Positions 9,796-21,369 of a stretch of DNA of 64,000 bases are shown in pieces. Each line of letters opens with the position of its first letter. Position 1 is the first letter of the stretch. Source of the stretch: Ptiloglossa arizonensis (taxonomy: Eukaryota > Arthropoda > Insecta > Hymenoptera > Colletidae); NCBI RefSeq assembly GCF_051014685.1, contig NW_027478540.1, positions 247,501 through 311,500 on the forward strand, written 5' to 3'. A program made the position numbers and the translations under genes. The notes under the pieces are model-generated. The model had not been told where the DNA came from, searched no databases, and saw nothing but the letters and a program-made list of their open reading frames with translations.

Positions 9796-10578
9796 TACCA
9801 AAAATTTCGATTCATCATGTATTAATCAAATGTTAAATTGATATATCTCATAGACAGTTATTACTTTCCATGTTTTAAAACTTTAAGAAACATCTCTTTA
9901 CTTTGAAGTTCGATCAAAATCAATTGCTAGAGGCGAATCAATCATTTTTAATGCATAAATAAGATGCACATTGTTCGATCAATATAGGGAACATGCGTAA
10001 ATGTTAATAACAGTCGCTGAAATGAACAAACATTCACTGAAACCGTTCGCCTTCGCAGACTTCGCAATACCTTGACATTTATTTATCATAATTATTAACA
10101 ACCTTCGTTGGACCGTAGATTAAACAATTTTTGACAATGTTTCGGTATAAAAAGCCATCAATTTCTTGAAATATTTGGTTAGATCGAACAAATACGATCG
10201 AAGAAGCCGTGGGATAAAATAAATGAATATTTCTCTACATATCGGAATTATAGTTTGTATGTATGCAAATATATTCTGAACCCGCAATTACAAATCCCTG
10301 TAACGTGGTAATTACATGGGTTGCCATCTACTGGAGAAAGGGGTAAACTACACTTAAGGGGTGAAAACACCTGGCGGAGAAACGCTCAAGTTTGTCGAGG
10401 AATTGTTCTAATTTCCACAAATAGATGGCGCGACAAGTACAATTTACCGACATTAGAGATATTTCTATTTGTATGATATTCCCTACCGTGCGATATAATA
10501 AATAAATACTTTTGTACAAACTTTTGTATGTTTCATCTTTCGAATAAATGTAAAATTAAACCTTCCACGGTAAATTTG
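9796..10578 (+). repeat. S1 nuclear repeat insert (full form, about 783 bp)
   Basis: Non-mitochondrial sequence lying between two ND2 pieces. It contains AGGCGAATCAATC, a GTATAAAAAG TATA-like word near 10148, and two CTCF-like motifs. The same sequence recurs in S2-S6 and at the right end of the window. No coding frame was recognised. Confidence 0.85.
10321..10432. promoter_or_regulatory. Divergent pair of CTCF-like motifs, S1
   Basis: The minus strand of 10321-10334 reads CCAGTAGATGGCAA and the plus strand of 10419-10432 contains TAGATGGCGCG. Both fit the core of the animal CTCF consensus CCASYAGRKGGCRS. Binding is not shown. Confidence 0.35.
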
Positions 10579-11300
10579 ATTCTTGAATTTATGAATGTTT
10601 CTAGAACGATTTATTTCCGTATAAAGAGTGCTATAGGTGGGTAATTTGTGTACATAATAATTATTGAGTAAAAAATAATTTTTCTTTTAAAAGAGGTTAA
10701 TATATTAAATAAGGAGGAAGAGTTAATCTTTATTATTTTAAATATAAAAATTAAAATTAAAGAAATTATTGAATATAAAATGAAATATGTTAAAAATGTA
10801 TTTTTGTTAATTATTAATAAAATAACTATAATAGATGTTTGTATAACAAATGAATATCCTATAATTATTATGATCGATTTTTTTGTTTAAGCAAATGCTA
10901 GGGGCAATAATTACATTAATTAGGCAAATAAAATAAATTTCATTATTAAATTTTAATATGAGTTCTATAATAATTATAGGGATTAATTTTCTTAAAGCTA
11001 TTATAAAAAATAGATTAATTCAATTTAATGTATAAATTAAAGAAATGAAACGAACATTTAAAGAGTACATACCAATTTTTAAGATAAGTGAAAAAAAAAT
11101 AATTATTATAAATAAATAATTAGATTTATTTCCGATTCTGTGTAAATTATTATATATAGTAAATAGTATAAATAAAATTCTTCTGGAGACTAAAGAGATT
11201 AAAAAATATATTAATTATGTATTTAGAGTATTAGTGTCTAATTTAACTATAGATCAAATGATTTATAAAAGAACTTTTAAATATTATAATCATTTAATCG
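10579..11300 (-). pseudogene. nad2: S1 long nad2 fragment (about 722 bp)
   Basis: The minus strand starts at the nad2 5' truncation point (11300) and runs through LKIGMYSLNVRF, SLNWINLFVMMTLMKLIP, YSSVMQTSIMVILLM and TNFPPMALFM to a break after TTCAAGAAT, where nuclear sequence begins. A TAA replaces the Trp codon of the LKWIV-like motif. Homopolymer differences disrupt the frame near the start. Type B start (TAGATCAAATG). Confidence 0.88.
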
Positions 11301-11989
11301 AAACGGAGAAACGGAAAAACGGAGAAACGATGAAACGAAGGAACAAACGGAGACACGAAGAAAGAAACGGAGAAATGAAGAAGGAAACGAAGAAACGAAG
11401 AAAGAAACGGAGAAACGAAGAAATAAACAGACAAACGGAGAAAGAAACGGAGAAACGAAGAAAGAACAGAGAAACGAACAAAGAAACGCAGAAACGAAGA
11501 ATGAAACGGAGAAACGAAGAAATAAAGGGAGAAATGAAGAAAGAAACGGAGAAACAAAGAAAGAAACGGCGAAACGAACAAAGAAAAGGAGAAACGAAGA
11601 AAGAAACGGAGAAACGAAGAATGAAACGGAGAAACGAAGAAAGAAACGGAGAAATAAATGGAGAAACGAAGATATAAACGGAGAAACGAAGAAAGAAACG
11701 GAGAAACGAAGAAACGATGAAAGAAACGGAGAAACGAAGAAAGAAGCGGAGAAACGAAGAAAGAAACGGAGTAACGAAGTCAGAAACGAAGAAACGAAGA
11801 AAGAAACGGAGAAACGAAGAAAGAAACGGAGAAACGGAGAAATAAATGGAGAAACGAAGAAATAAACGGAGAAACGAAGAAAGAAACGGAGAAACGAAAA
11901 AGAAACGGAGAAACGAAGAAAGAAACGGAGAAACGAACAAAGAAACGGAGAAACGAACAAAGAAACGGAGATACGAAGAAAGAAACGGA

Positions 11990-14900
11990 GAAACGAGCAA
12001 AGAAACGGAGAAACGAAGAAAGAAACGGAGAAACGAAGAAAGAAACGGAGAAACGGAGAAATAAATGGAGAAACGAAGAAATAAACGGAGAAACAAAGAA
12101 AGAAACGGAGATACGAAGAAAGAAACGGAGAAACGAAGAAAGAAACGGAGAAACGAAGAAGGAAACGGAGATACGAAGAAAGAGACGGAGAAATGAAGAA
12201 AGAAACGGAGAAACGAAGAAAGAAACGGAGAAACGGAGAAATAAATGGAGAAACGAAGAAATAAACGGAGAAACGAAGAAAGAAACGGAGAAACGAAGAA
12301 ACGATGAAAGAAACGGAGAAACGAAGAAAGAAGCGGAGAAACGAAGAAAGAAACGGAGTAACGAAGTCAGAAACGAAGAAACGAAGAAAGAAACGGAGAA
12401 ACGAAGAAAGAAACGGAGAAACGGAGAAATGAATGGAGAAACGAAGAAATAAACGGAGAAACGAAGAAAGAAACGGAGAAACGAAAAAGAAACGGAGAAA
12501 CGAAGAAAGAAACGGAGTAACGAAGAAAGAAACGAAGGAACGGAGAATCGGAGAAATAAATGGAGAAACGAAGAACTAAACCGAGAAACGGAGAAAGAAA
12601 CGGAGAAACGAACAAAGAAACGGAGAAACGAACAAAGAAACGGAGAAACGAACAAAGAAACGGAGAAACGAACGAAGAAACAGAGAAACGAACAAAGAAA
12701 CGCAGAAACGAAGAATGAAACGGAGAAACGAAGAAATAAACGGAGAAATGAAGAAAGAAACGGAGAAACAAAGAAAGAAACGGCGAAACGAACAAAGAAA
12801 CGGAGAAACGAAGAAAGAAACGGAGAAACGAAGAATGAAACGGAGAAACGAAGAAAGAAACGGAGAAACGAAGAAAGAAACGGAGTAACGAAGAAAGAAA
12901 CGAAGAAACGAAGAAAGAAACGGAGAAACGAACAAAGAAACGGAGAAACGAACAAAGAAACGGAGAAACGAAGAAACAAACGGAGAAACGGAGAAATAAA
13001 TGGAGAAACGAAGAAATAAACGGAGAAACGAAGAAAGAAACGGAGAAACAAAGAAAGAAACGGAGAAACGGAGAAATAAATGAACGAAGAAACAGAGAAA
13101 CGAACAAAGAAACGCAAAAACGATGAAAGAAACGGAGAAACGAACAAAGAAACGAAGAAACGAAGAAACGAACAAAGAAACGGAGAAACGAACAAAGAAA
13201 CGGAGAAACGAAGAATGAAACGGCGAAACGGAGAAATAAATGGGGAAACGACAAAGAAATGGAGAAACGAACAAAGAAACGGAGAAACGTAGAAAGACAC
13301 GGAGAAACGAACAAAGAAACGGAGAATCGGAGAAATAAATGGAGAAACGAAGAAATAAACCGAGAAACGGAGAAAGAAACGGAGAAACGAACAAAGAAAC
13401 GGAGAAACGAAGAAAGAAACGGAGAAACGAAGAAAGAAACGAAGAAAGAATCGGAGAAACGAAGAAAGAAACGGAGAAACGAAGAAAGAAAGGAAGAAAG
13501 AAACGGAGAAACGATGAAAGAAACGGAGAAACGAACAAAGAAACGAAGAAACGAACAAAGAAACGGAGAAACGAACAAAGAAACGGAGAATCGGAGAAAT
13601 AAATGGAGAAACGAAGAAATAAATGGAGAAACGAAGAAATAAACGGAGAAACGAAGAAAGAAACGGAGAAACAAAGAAAGAAACGGAGAAACGGAGAAAT
13701 AAATGGAGAAACGAAGAAAGAAACGGAGAAACGAACAAAGAATCGGAGAAACGAACAAAGAAACGGAGAAACGGAGAAATAAATGGAGAAACGAAGAAAG
13801 AAACGGAGAAACGAAGAAAGAAACGGAGAAACGAAGAAAGAAACGGAGAAACGAACAAAGAAACGGAGAATCGGAGAAGTAAATGGAGAAACGAAGAAAG
13901 AAACGGAGAAACAAATAAAGAAAGGGAGAAACGAAGAAATAAATGGAGAAACGAAGAAACAAACGGAGAAAAGAAGAAAGAAACGAAGAAAGAAACGAAG
14001 AAACGAAGAAAGAAACGAAGAAACGAGGAAAGAATCGGAGAAACGAAGAAAGAAACGGAGAAACGAAGAAAGAAACGAAGAAAGAAACGGAGAAACGATG
14101 AAAGAAACGGAGAAACGAACAAAGAAACGAAGAAACGAACAAAGAAACTGAGAAACGAACAAAGAAACGGAGAATCGGAGAAATAAATGGAGAAACGAAG
14201 AAATAAACCGAGAAACGGAGAAAGAAACGGAGAATCGAACAAAGAAACGGAGAAACGAAGAAAGAAACGGAGAAACGAAGAAAGAAACGGAGAAACGAAG
14301 AAAGAATCGGAGATACGAAGAAAGAAACGGGGATACGAAGAAAGAAACGGAGAAACGAACAAAGAAACGGAGAAACGAACAAAGAAACGGAGAAATAAAT
14401 GGAGAAACGAAGAAAGAAACGGAGAAACGAAGAAAGAAACGGAGAAACGAAGAAAGAAACGGAGAAACGAAGAAAGAAACGGAGAAACGAAGAAATAAAT
14501 GGAGAAACGAAGAAATAAACGGAGAAACGAAGAAAGAAACGGAGAAACGAAGAAAGAAACGAAGAAACGAAGAAAGAAACGGAGAAACGAACAAAGAAAC
14601 GGAGAAACGAACAAAGAAACGGAGAAACGAACAAAGAAACGGAGAAACGACGGAAGAAACGGAGAAACGGAGAAATAAATGGAGAAACGAACAAAGAAAC
14701 GAAGAAACGGAGAAACGAACAAAGAAACGGAGAAACGAACAAAGAAACGGAGAAACGAACAAAGAATCGGAGAAACGAAGAAAGAAACGGAGAACCGAAC
14801 AAAGAAACGGAGAAACGAAGAAAGAAACGGAGAAACGAGCAAAGAAACGGAGAAACGAAGAAAGAAACGGAGAAACGAAGAAAGAAACGGAGAAACGGAG

Positions 14901-17090
14901 AAATAAATGGAGAAACGAAGAAATAAACGGAGAAACAAAGAAAGAAACGGAGATACGAAGAAAGAAACGGAGAAACGAAGAAAGAAACGGAGAAACGAAG
15001 AAGGAAACGGCGATACGAAGAAAGAAACGGAGAAATGAAGAAAGAAACGGAGAAACGAAGAAAGAAACGGAGAAACGGAGAAATAAATGGAGAAACGAAG
15101 AAATAAACGGAGAAACGAAGAAAGAAACGGAGAAACGAAGAAACGATGAAAGAAACGGAGAAACGAAGAAAGAAGCGGAGAAACGAAGAAAGAAACGGAG
15201 TAACGAAGTCAGAAACGAAGAAACGTAGAAAGAAACGGAGAAACGAAGAAAGAAACGGAGAAACGGAGAAATAAATGGAGAAACGAAGAAATAAACGGAG
15301 AAACGAAGAAAGAAACGGAGAAACGAAAAAGAAACGGAGAAACGAAGAAAGAAACGGAGTAACGAAGAAAGAAACGAAGGAACGGAGAATCGGAGAAATA
15401 AATGGAGAAACGAAGAACTAAACCGAGAAACGGAGAAAGAAACGGAGAAACGAACAAAGAAACGGAAAAACGAAGAAACAAACGGAGAAACGGAGAAATA
15501 AATGGAGAAACGAAGAAATAAACGGAGAAACGAAGAAAGAAACGGAGAAACAAAGAAAGAAACGGAGAAACGGAGAAATAAATGAACGAAGAAACAGAGA
15601 AACGAACAAAGAAACGCAGAAACGATGAAAGAAACGGAGAAACGAACAAAGAAACGAAGAAACGAAGAAACGAACAAAGAAACGGAGAAACGAACAAAGA
15701 AACGGAGAAACGAAGAATGAAACGGCGAAACGGAGAAATAAATGGGGAAACGACAAAGAAATGGAGAAACGAACAAAGAAACGGAGAAACGTAGAAAGAC
15801 ACGGAGAAACGAACAAAGAAACGGAGAATCGGAGAAATAAATGGAGAAACGAAGAAACGAACAAAGAAACGGAGAAACGAACAAAGAAACGGAGAAACGA
15901 AGAATGAAACGGCGAAACGGAGAAATAAATGGGGAAACGACAAAGAAATGGAGAAACGAACAAAGAAACGGAGAAACGTAGAAAGACACGGAGGAACGAA
16001 CAAAGAAACGGAGAATCGGAGAAATAAATGGAGAAACGAAGAAATAAACCGAGAAACGGAGAAAGAAACGGAGAAACGAACAAAGAAACGGAGAAACGAA
16101 GAAAGAAACGGAGAAACGAAGAAAGAAACGAAGAAAGAATCGGAGAAACGAAGAAAGAAACGGAGAAACGAAGAAAGAAACGAAGAAAGAAACGGAGAAG
16201 CGATGAAAGAAACGGAGAAACGAACAAAGAAACGAAGAAACGAACAAAGAAACGGAGAAACCAACAAAGAAACGGAGAATCGGAGAAATAAATGGAGAAA
16301 CGAAGAAATAAATGGAGAAACGAAGAAATAAACGGAGAAACGAAGAAAGAAACGGAGAAACAAAGAAAGAAACGGAGAAACGGAGAAATAAATGGAGAAA
16401 CGAAGAAAGAAACGGAGAAACGAACAAAGAATCGGAGAAACGAACAAAGAAACGGAGAAACGGAGAAATAAATGGAGAAACGAAGAAAGAAACGGAGAAA
16501 CGAAGAAAGAAACGGAGAAACGAAGAAAGAAACGGAGAAACGAACAAAGAAACGGAGAATCGGAGAAATAAATGGAGAAACGAAGAAAGAAACGGAGAAA
16601 CAAATAAAGAAACGGAGAAACGAAGAAATAAATGGAGAAACGAAGAAACAAACGGAGAAAAGAAGAAAGAAACGAAGAAAGAAACGAAGAAACGAAGAAA
16701 GAAACGAAGAAACGAGGAAAGAATCGGAGAAACGAAGAAAGAAACGGAGAAACGAAGAAAGAAACGAAGAAAGAAACGGAGAAACGATGAAAGAAACGGA
16801 GAAACGAACAAAGAAACGAAGAAACGAACAAAGAAACTGAGAAACGAACAAAAAAACGGAGAATCGGAGAAATAAATGGAGAGACGAACAAATAAACCGA
16901 GAAACGGAGAAAGAAACGGAGAATCGAACAAAGAAACGGAGAAACGAAGAAAGAAACGGAGAAACGAAGAAAGAAACGGAGAAACGAAGAAAGAATCGGA
17001 GATACGAAGAAAGGAACGGGGATACGAAGAAAGAAACAGAGAAACAAACAAAGAAACGGAGAAACGAACAAAGAAACGGAGAAACGGAGA
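11990..17090 (-). repeat. Higher-order duplication in A2, period about 2.5-2.84 kb
   Basis: Markers recur with indels between copies: GAAGTCAGAAACG at about 12366 and 15208 (2842 bp), GAGAAATAAATGAACG at 13073 and 15575 (2502 bp), and blocks from 13259-14400 recurring at 15948-17089 (2689 bp). A 187-bp local duplication at about 15660-16030 explains the change from 2502 to 2689. Confidence 0.8.
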
Positions 17091-17234
17091 AATAAATGGA
17101 GAAACGAAGAAAGAAACGGAGAAACGAAGAAAGAAACGGAGAAACGAAGAAAGAAACGGAGAAACGAAGAAAGAAACGGAGAAACGAAGAAATAAATGGA
17201 GAAACGAAGAAAGAAACGGAGAAACAAATAAAGA

Positions 17235-17389
17235 AACGGAGAAACGGAGAAACGGAGAAAACGAGAAACGGAGAAACCGAGAAACGGAGAAACGGAGAAA
17301 CGGGGAAACCGAGAAACGGAGAAACGAAGAAACGGAGAAACCGAGAAACGGAGAAACGGAGAAACCGAGAAACGGAGAAACGGAGAAAC
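17235..17389 (-). repeat. 8-bp sub-block at the A2 strand-switch centre
   Basis: The array changes from the 20-bp unit to (CGGAGAAA)n/(CCGAGAAA)n just before the switch. The switch is a perfect palindrome, GGAGAAACGTTTCTCC, centred at 17389/17390. Confidence 0.9.
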
Positions 17390-19102
17390 GTTTCTCCGTT
17401 TCTTTGTTCGTTTCTCCGTTTCTTTCTTCGTTTCTCCGTCTCTTTGTTCGTTTCCCCGTTTCTTTGTTCGTTTCTCCGTTTCTTTGTTTGTTTCTCCGTT
17501 TCTTTGTTCGTTTCTCCGTTTCTTTGTTCGTTTCTCCGTTTCTTTGTTCGTTTCTCCGTTTATTTCTTCATTTCTCCATTTATTACTCCGATTCTCCGTT
17601 TCTTTCTTCGTTTCTCCGTTTATTTCTTCGTTTCTCCATTTATTTCTCCGTTTCTCCGTTTCTTTCTTCGTTTCTCCGTTTCTTTCTTCATTTCTCCGTT
17701 TCTTTCTTCGTATCTCCGTTTCCTTCTTCGTTTCTCCGTTTCTTTCTTCGTTTCTCCGTTTCTTTCTTCGTATCTCCGTTTCTTTCTGTGTTTCTCCGTT
17801 TATTTCTTCGTTTCTCCATTTATTTCTCCGTTTCTCCGTTTCTTTCTTCGTTTCTCCGTTTCTTTCTTCGTCTCTCCGTTTCTTTGCTCGTTTCTCCGTT
17901 TCTTTCTTCGTTTCTCCGTTTCTTTGTTCGTTTCTCCGTTTCTTTCTTCGTTTCTCCGATTCTTTGTTCGTTTCTCCGTTTCTTTGTTCGTTTCTCCGTT
18001 TCTTTGTTCGTTTCTCCGTTTCTTCGTTTCTTTGTTCGTTTCTCTATTTATTTCTCCGTTTCTCCGTTTCTTCCGTCGTTTCTCCGTTTCTTTGTTCGTT
18101 TCTCCGTTTCTTTGTTCGTTTCTCCGTTTCTTTGTTCGTTTCTCCGTTTATTTCTTCATTTCTCCATTTATTTCTCCGATTCTCCGTTTCTTTCTTCGTC
18201 TCTCCGTTTATTTCTTCGTTTCTCCATTTATTTCTCCGTTTCTCCGTTTGTTTCTTCGTTTCTCCGTTTCTTTGTTCGTTTCTCCGTTTCTTTGTTCGTT
18301 TCTCCGTTTCTTTCTTCGTTTCTTCGTTTCTTTCTTCGTTACTCCGTTTCTTTCTTCGTTTCTCCGTTTCTTTCTTCGTTTCTCCGTTTCATTCTTCGTT
18401 TCTCCGTTTCTTTCTTCGTTTCTCCGTTTCTTTGTTCGTTTCGCCGTTTCTTTCTTTGTTTCTCCGTTTCTTTCTTCATTTCTCCGTTTATTTCTTCGTT
18501 TCTCCGTTTCATTCTTCGTTTCTGCGTTTCTTTGTTCGTTTCTCTGTTTCTTCGTTCGTTTCTCCGTTTCTTTGTTCGTTTCTCCGTTTCTTTGTTCGTT
18601 TCTCCGTTTCTTTGTTCGTTTCTCCGTTTCTTTCTCCGTTTCTCGGTTTAGTTCTTCGTTTCTCCATTTATTTCTCCGATTCTCCGTTCCTTCGTTTCTT
18701 TCTTCGTTACTCCGTTTCTTTCTTCGTTTCTCCGTTTTTTTTCGTTTCTCCGTTTCTTTCTTCGTTTCTCCGTTTATTTTTTTTCGTTTCTCCATTTATT
18801 TCTCCGTTTCTCCGTTTCTTTCTTCGTTTCTCCGTTTCTTTCTTCGTTTCTTCGTTTCTGACTTCGTTACTCCGTTTCTTTCTTCGTTTCTCCGCTTCTT
18901 TCTTCGTTTCTCCGTTTCTTTCATCGTTTCTTCGTTTCTCCGTTTCTTTCTTCGTTTCTCCGTTTATATCTTCGTTTCTCCATTTATTTCTCCGTTTCTT
19001 TCTTCGTTTCTCCGTTTCATTCTTCGTTTCTCCGTTTCTTTCTTCGTGTCTCCGTTTGTTCCTTCGTTTCATCGTTTCTCCGTTTTTCCGTTTCTCCGTT
19101 TC
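17390..19102 (+). repeat. Array A2, pyrimidine-strand arm
   Basis: About 1.7 kb of the 20-bp unit, pyrimidine strand on +, ending at the nad2 truncation point. The terminal markers (CGTGTCTCCGTTTGTTCC, and GACTTCGTTACTCC near 18860) are mirror images of those at the start of the opposite arm. Confidence 0.97.
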
Positions 19103-19824
19103 GATTAAATGATTATAATATTTAAAAGTTCTTTTATAAATCATTTGATCTATAGTTAAATTAGACACTAATACTCTAAATACATAATTAATATATTTTT
19201 TAATCTCTTTAGTCTCCAGAAGAATTTTATTTATACTATTTACTATATATAATAATTTACACAGAATCGGAAATAAATCTAATTATTTATTTATAATAAT
19301 TATTTTTTTTTCACTTATCTTAAAAATTGGTATGTACTCTTTATATGTTCGTTTCATTTCTTTAATTTATACATTAAATTGAATTAATCTATTTTTTATA
19401 ATAGCTTTAAGAAAATTAATCCCTATAATTATTATAGAACTCATATTAAAATTTAATAATGAAATTTATTTTATTTGCCTAATTAATGTAATTATTGCCC
19501 CTAGCATTTGCTTAAACAAAAAAATCGATCATAATAATTATAGGATATTCATTTGTTATACAAACATCTATTATAGTTATTTTATTAATAATTAACAAAA
19601 ATACATTTTTAACATATTTCATTTTATATTCAATAATTTCTTTAATTTTAATTTTTATATTTAAAATAATAAAGATTAACTCTTCCTCCTTATTTAATAT
19701 ATTAACCTCTTTTAAAAGAAAAATTATTTTTTACTCAATAATTATTATGTACACAAATTTCCCACCTATAGCACTCTTTATACGGAAATAAATCGTTCTA
19801 GAAACATTCATAAATTCAAGAATC
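19103..19824 (+). pseudogene. nad2: S2 long nad2 fragment (722 bp)
   Basis: Mirror image of the S1 long fragment: same two end points, same length, same TAA (19789-19791) in the LKW motif, and the same unusual start ATTTAAAAGTTCTTTTATAAATC. S2 is therefore S1 in the opposite orientation. Confidence 0.88.
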
Positions 19825-21153
19825 AAATTTACCGTGGAAGGTTTAATTTTACATTTATTCGAAAGATGAAACATACAAAAGTTTGTACAAAAGTATTTAT
19901 TTATTATATCGCACGGTAGGGAATATCATACAAATAGAAATATCTCTAATGTCGGTAAATTGTACTTGTCGCGCCATCTATTTGTGGAAATTAGAACAAT
20001 TCCTCGACAAACTTGAGCGTTTCTCCGCCAGGTGTTTTCACCCCTTAAGTGTAGTTTAACCCTTTCTCCAGTAGATGGCAACCCATGTAATTACCACGTT
20101 ACAGGGATTTGTAATTGCGGGTTCAGAATATATTTGCATACATACAAACTATAATTCCGATGTGTAGAGAAATATTCATTTATTTTATCCCACGGCTTCT
20201 TCGATCGTATTTGTTCGATCTAACCAAATATTTCAAGAAATTGATGGCTTTTTATACCGAAACATTGTCAAAAAATGTTTAATCTACGGTCCAACGACGG
20301 TTGTTAATAATTATGATAAATAAATGTCAAGATAATGCGAAGTCTGCGAAGGCGAACGGTTTCAGTGAATATTTGTTCATTTCAGCGATTGTTATTAACA
20401 TTTACGCATGTTCCCTATATTGATCGAATAATGTGCATCTTATTTATGTATTGCAATTAATTAAGAAACTTATCGAAATTGATTTTGATCGAGACTACAC
20501 GTTAAAACGTGTTTCGTAAAGTTTTAAAGCACGGAAAGTAACAATTGTTCATTAGATACATTAATTTAATATTTGTTTAATTCTTATAATTTACACAATA
20601 CTCGTAGAAGTGGTATTTTTTACACAAAAGTGCCAAAATTCAATTAATCGCTTTTTTAGATAGAACAATCACCGCGATAAATAGTTGTGAATCGATAATC
20701 GATACGTGTAGCCTTGAGAATGTCAGTTGGATCTCAAGGAAAAATTCCATCGCGAACAAGGAATATTTCAACGAAATGATATTTTAAGCCATTATTTATA
20801 CTAGAACATTGTTAATAATTGTCTAATGTATGATCCTACGACGGTTGTTAATAATTATGATAAACAAACATCAAGATATTGCGAAATCATCGAGGGTGAA
20901 TGGTTTCGGTGAATGTTTGTTCATTTCAACGATTGTTATTAATATTTACGCATGTTCCCTATATTGATCGAACAATGTGCATCTTATTTATGCATTAAAA
21001 ATGATTGATTCGCCTCTAGCAATTGATTTTGATCGAACTTCAAAGTAAAGAGATGTTTCTTAAAGTTTTAAAACATGGAAAGTAATAACTGTCTATGAGA
21101 TATATCAATTTAACATTTGATTAATACATGATGAATCGAAATTTTTGGTAAAA
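19825..21153 (-). repeat. S2 nuclear repeat, inverted, with a second partial copy
   Basis: A complete copy of the nuclear insert lies in reverse orientation (19825 to about 20570). About 200 bp of otherwise unseen sequence follows (about 20590-20790, including GATACGTGTAGCCTTGAG). A second, diverged partial copy then restarts at about 20790. S2 is therefore about 540 bp longer than S1. No gene was recognised. Confidence 0.8.
19970..20081. promoter_or_regulatory. Divergent pair of CTCF-like motifs, S2
   Basis: CGCGCCATCTATTT at 19970 and CCAGTAGATGGCAA at 20068 are the inverted counterparts of the S1 pair. Motif match only. Confidence 0.35.
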
Positions 21154-21369
21154 TAAGTGAATAAAAAATAATTATTATAAATAAATAAATAGATTTATTT
21201 CCGATTCTGTGCAAATTATTATATACAGTAAATAGTATAAATAAAATTCTTCTGGAGGCTAAAGAGATTAAAAAATATATTAAATATGTATTTAGAGTAT
21301 TAGTGTATAACTTAACTGTTGCTCAAATGATTTATAATAGAAATTATAACTATTATAATCATTTAATCG
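21154..21369 (-). pseudogene. nad2: S2 short nad2 fragment
   Basis: Inverted counterpart of the S1 short fragment. It ends at the common nad2 truncation point and shares with it the TTGCTCAAATG / AACTTAAC variant seen at the right edge of A1. Confidence 0.85.

Larger units (their letters stand above)
11301..17389 (-). repeat. Array A2, purine-strand arm
   Basis: About 6.1 kb of the 20-bp unit with the purine strand on + (CGAAGAAAGAAACGGAGAAA). Its first 1.7 kb, including the marker GGAACAAACGGAGACACG, is the inverted copy of the A2 right arm. It contains a large internal duplication with a period of about 2.5-2.8 kb. Confidence 0.97.
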
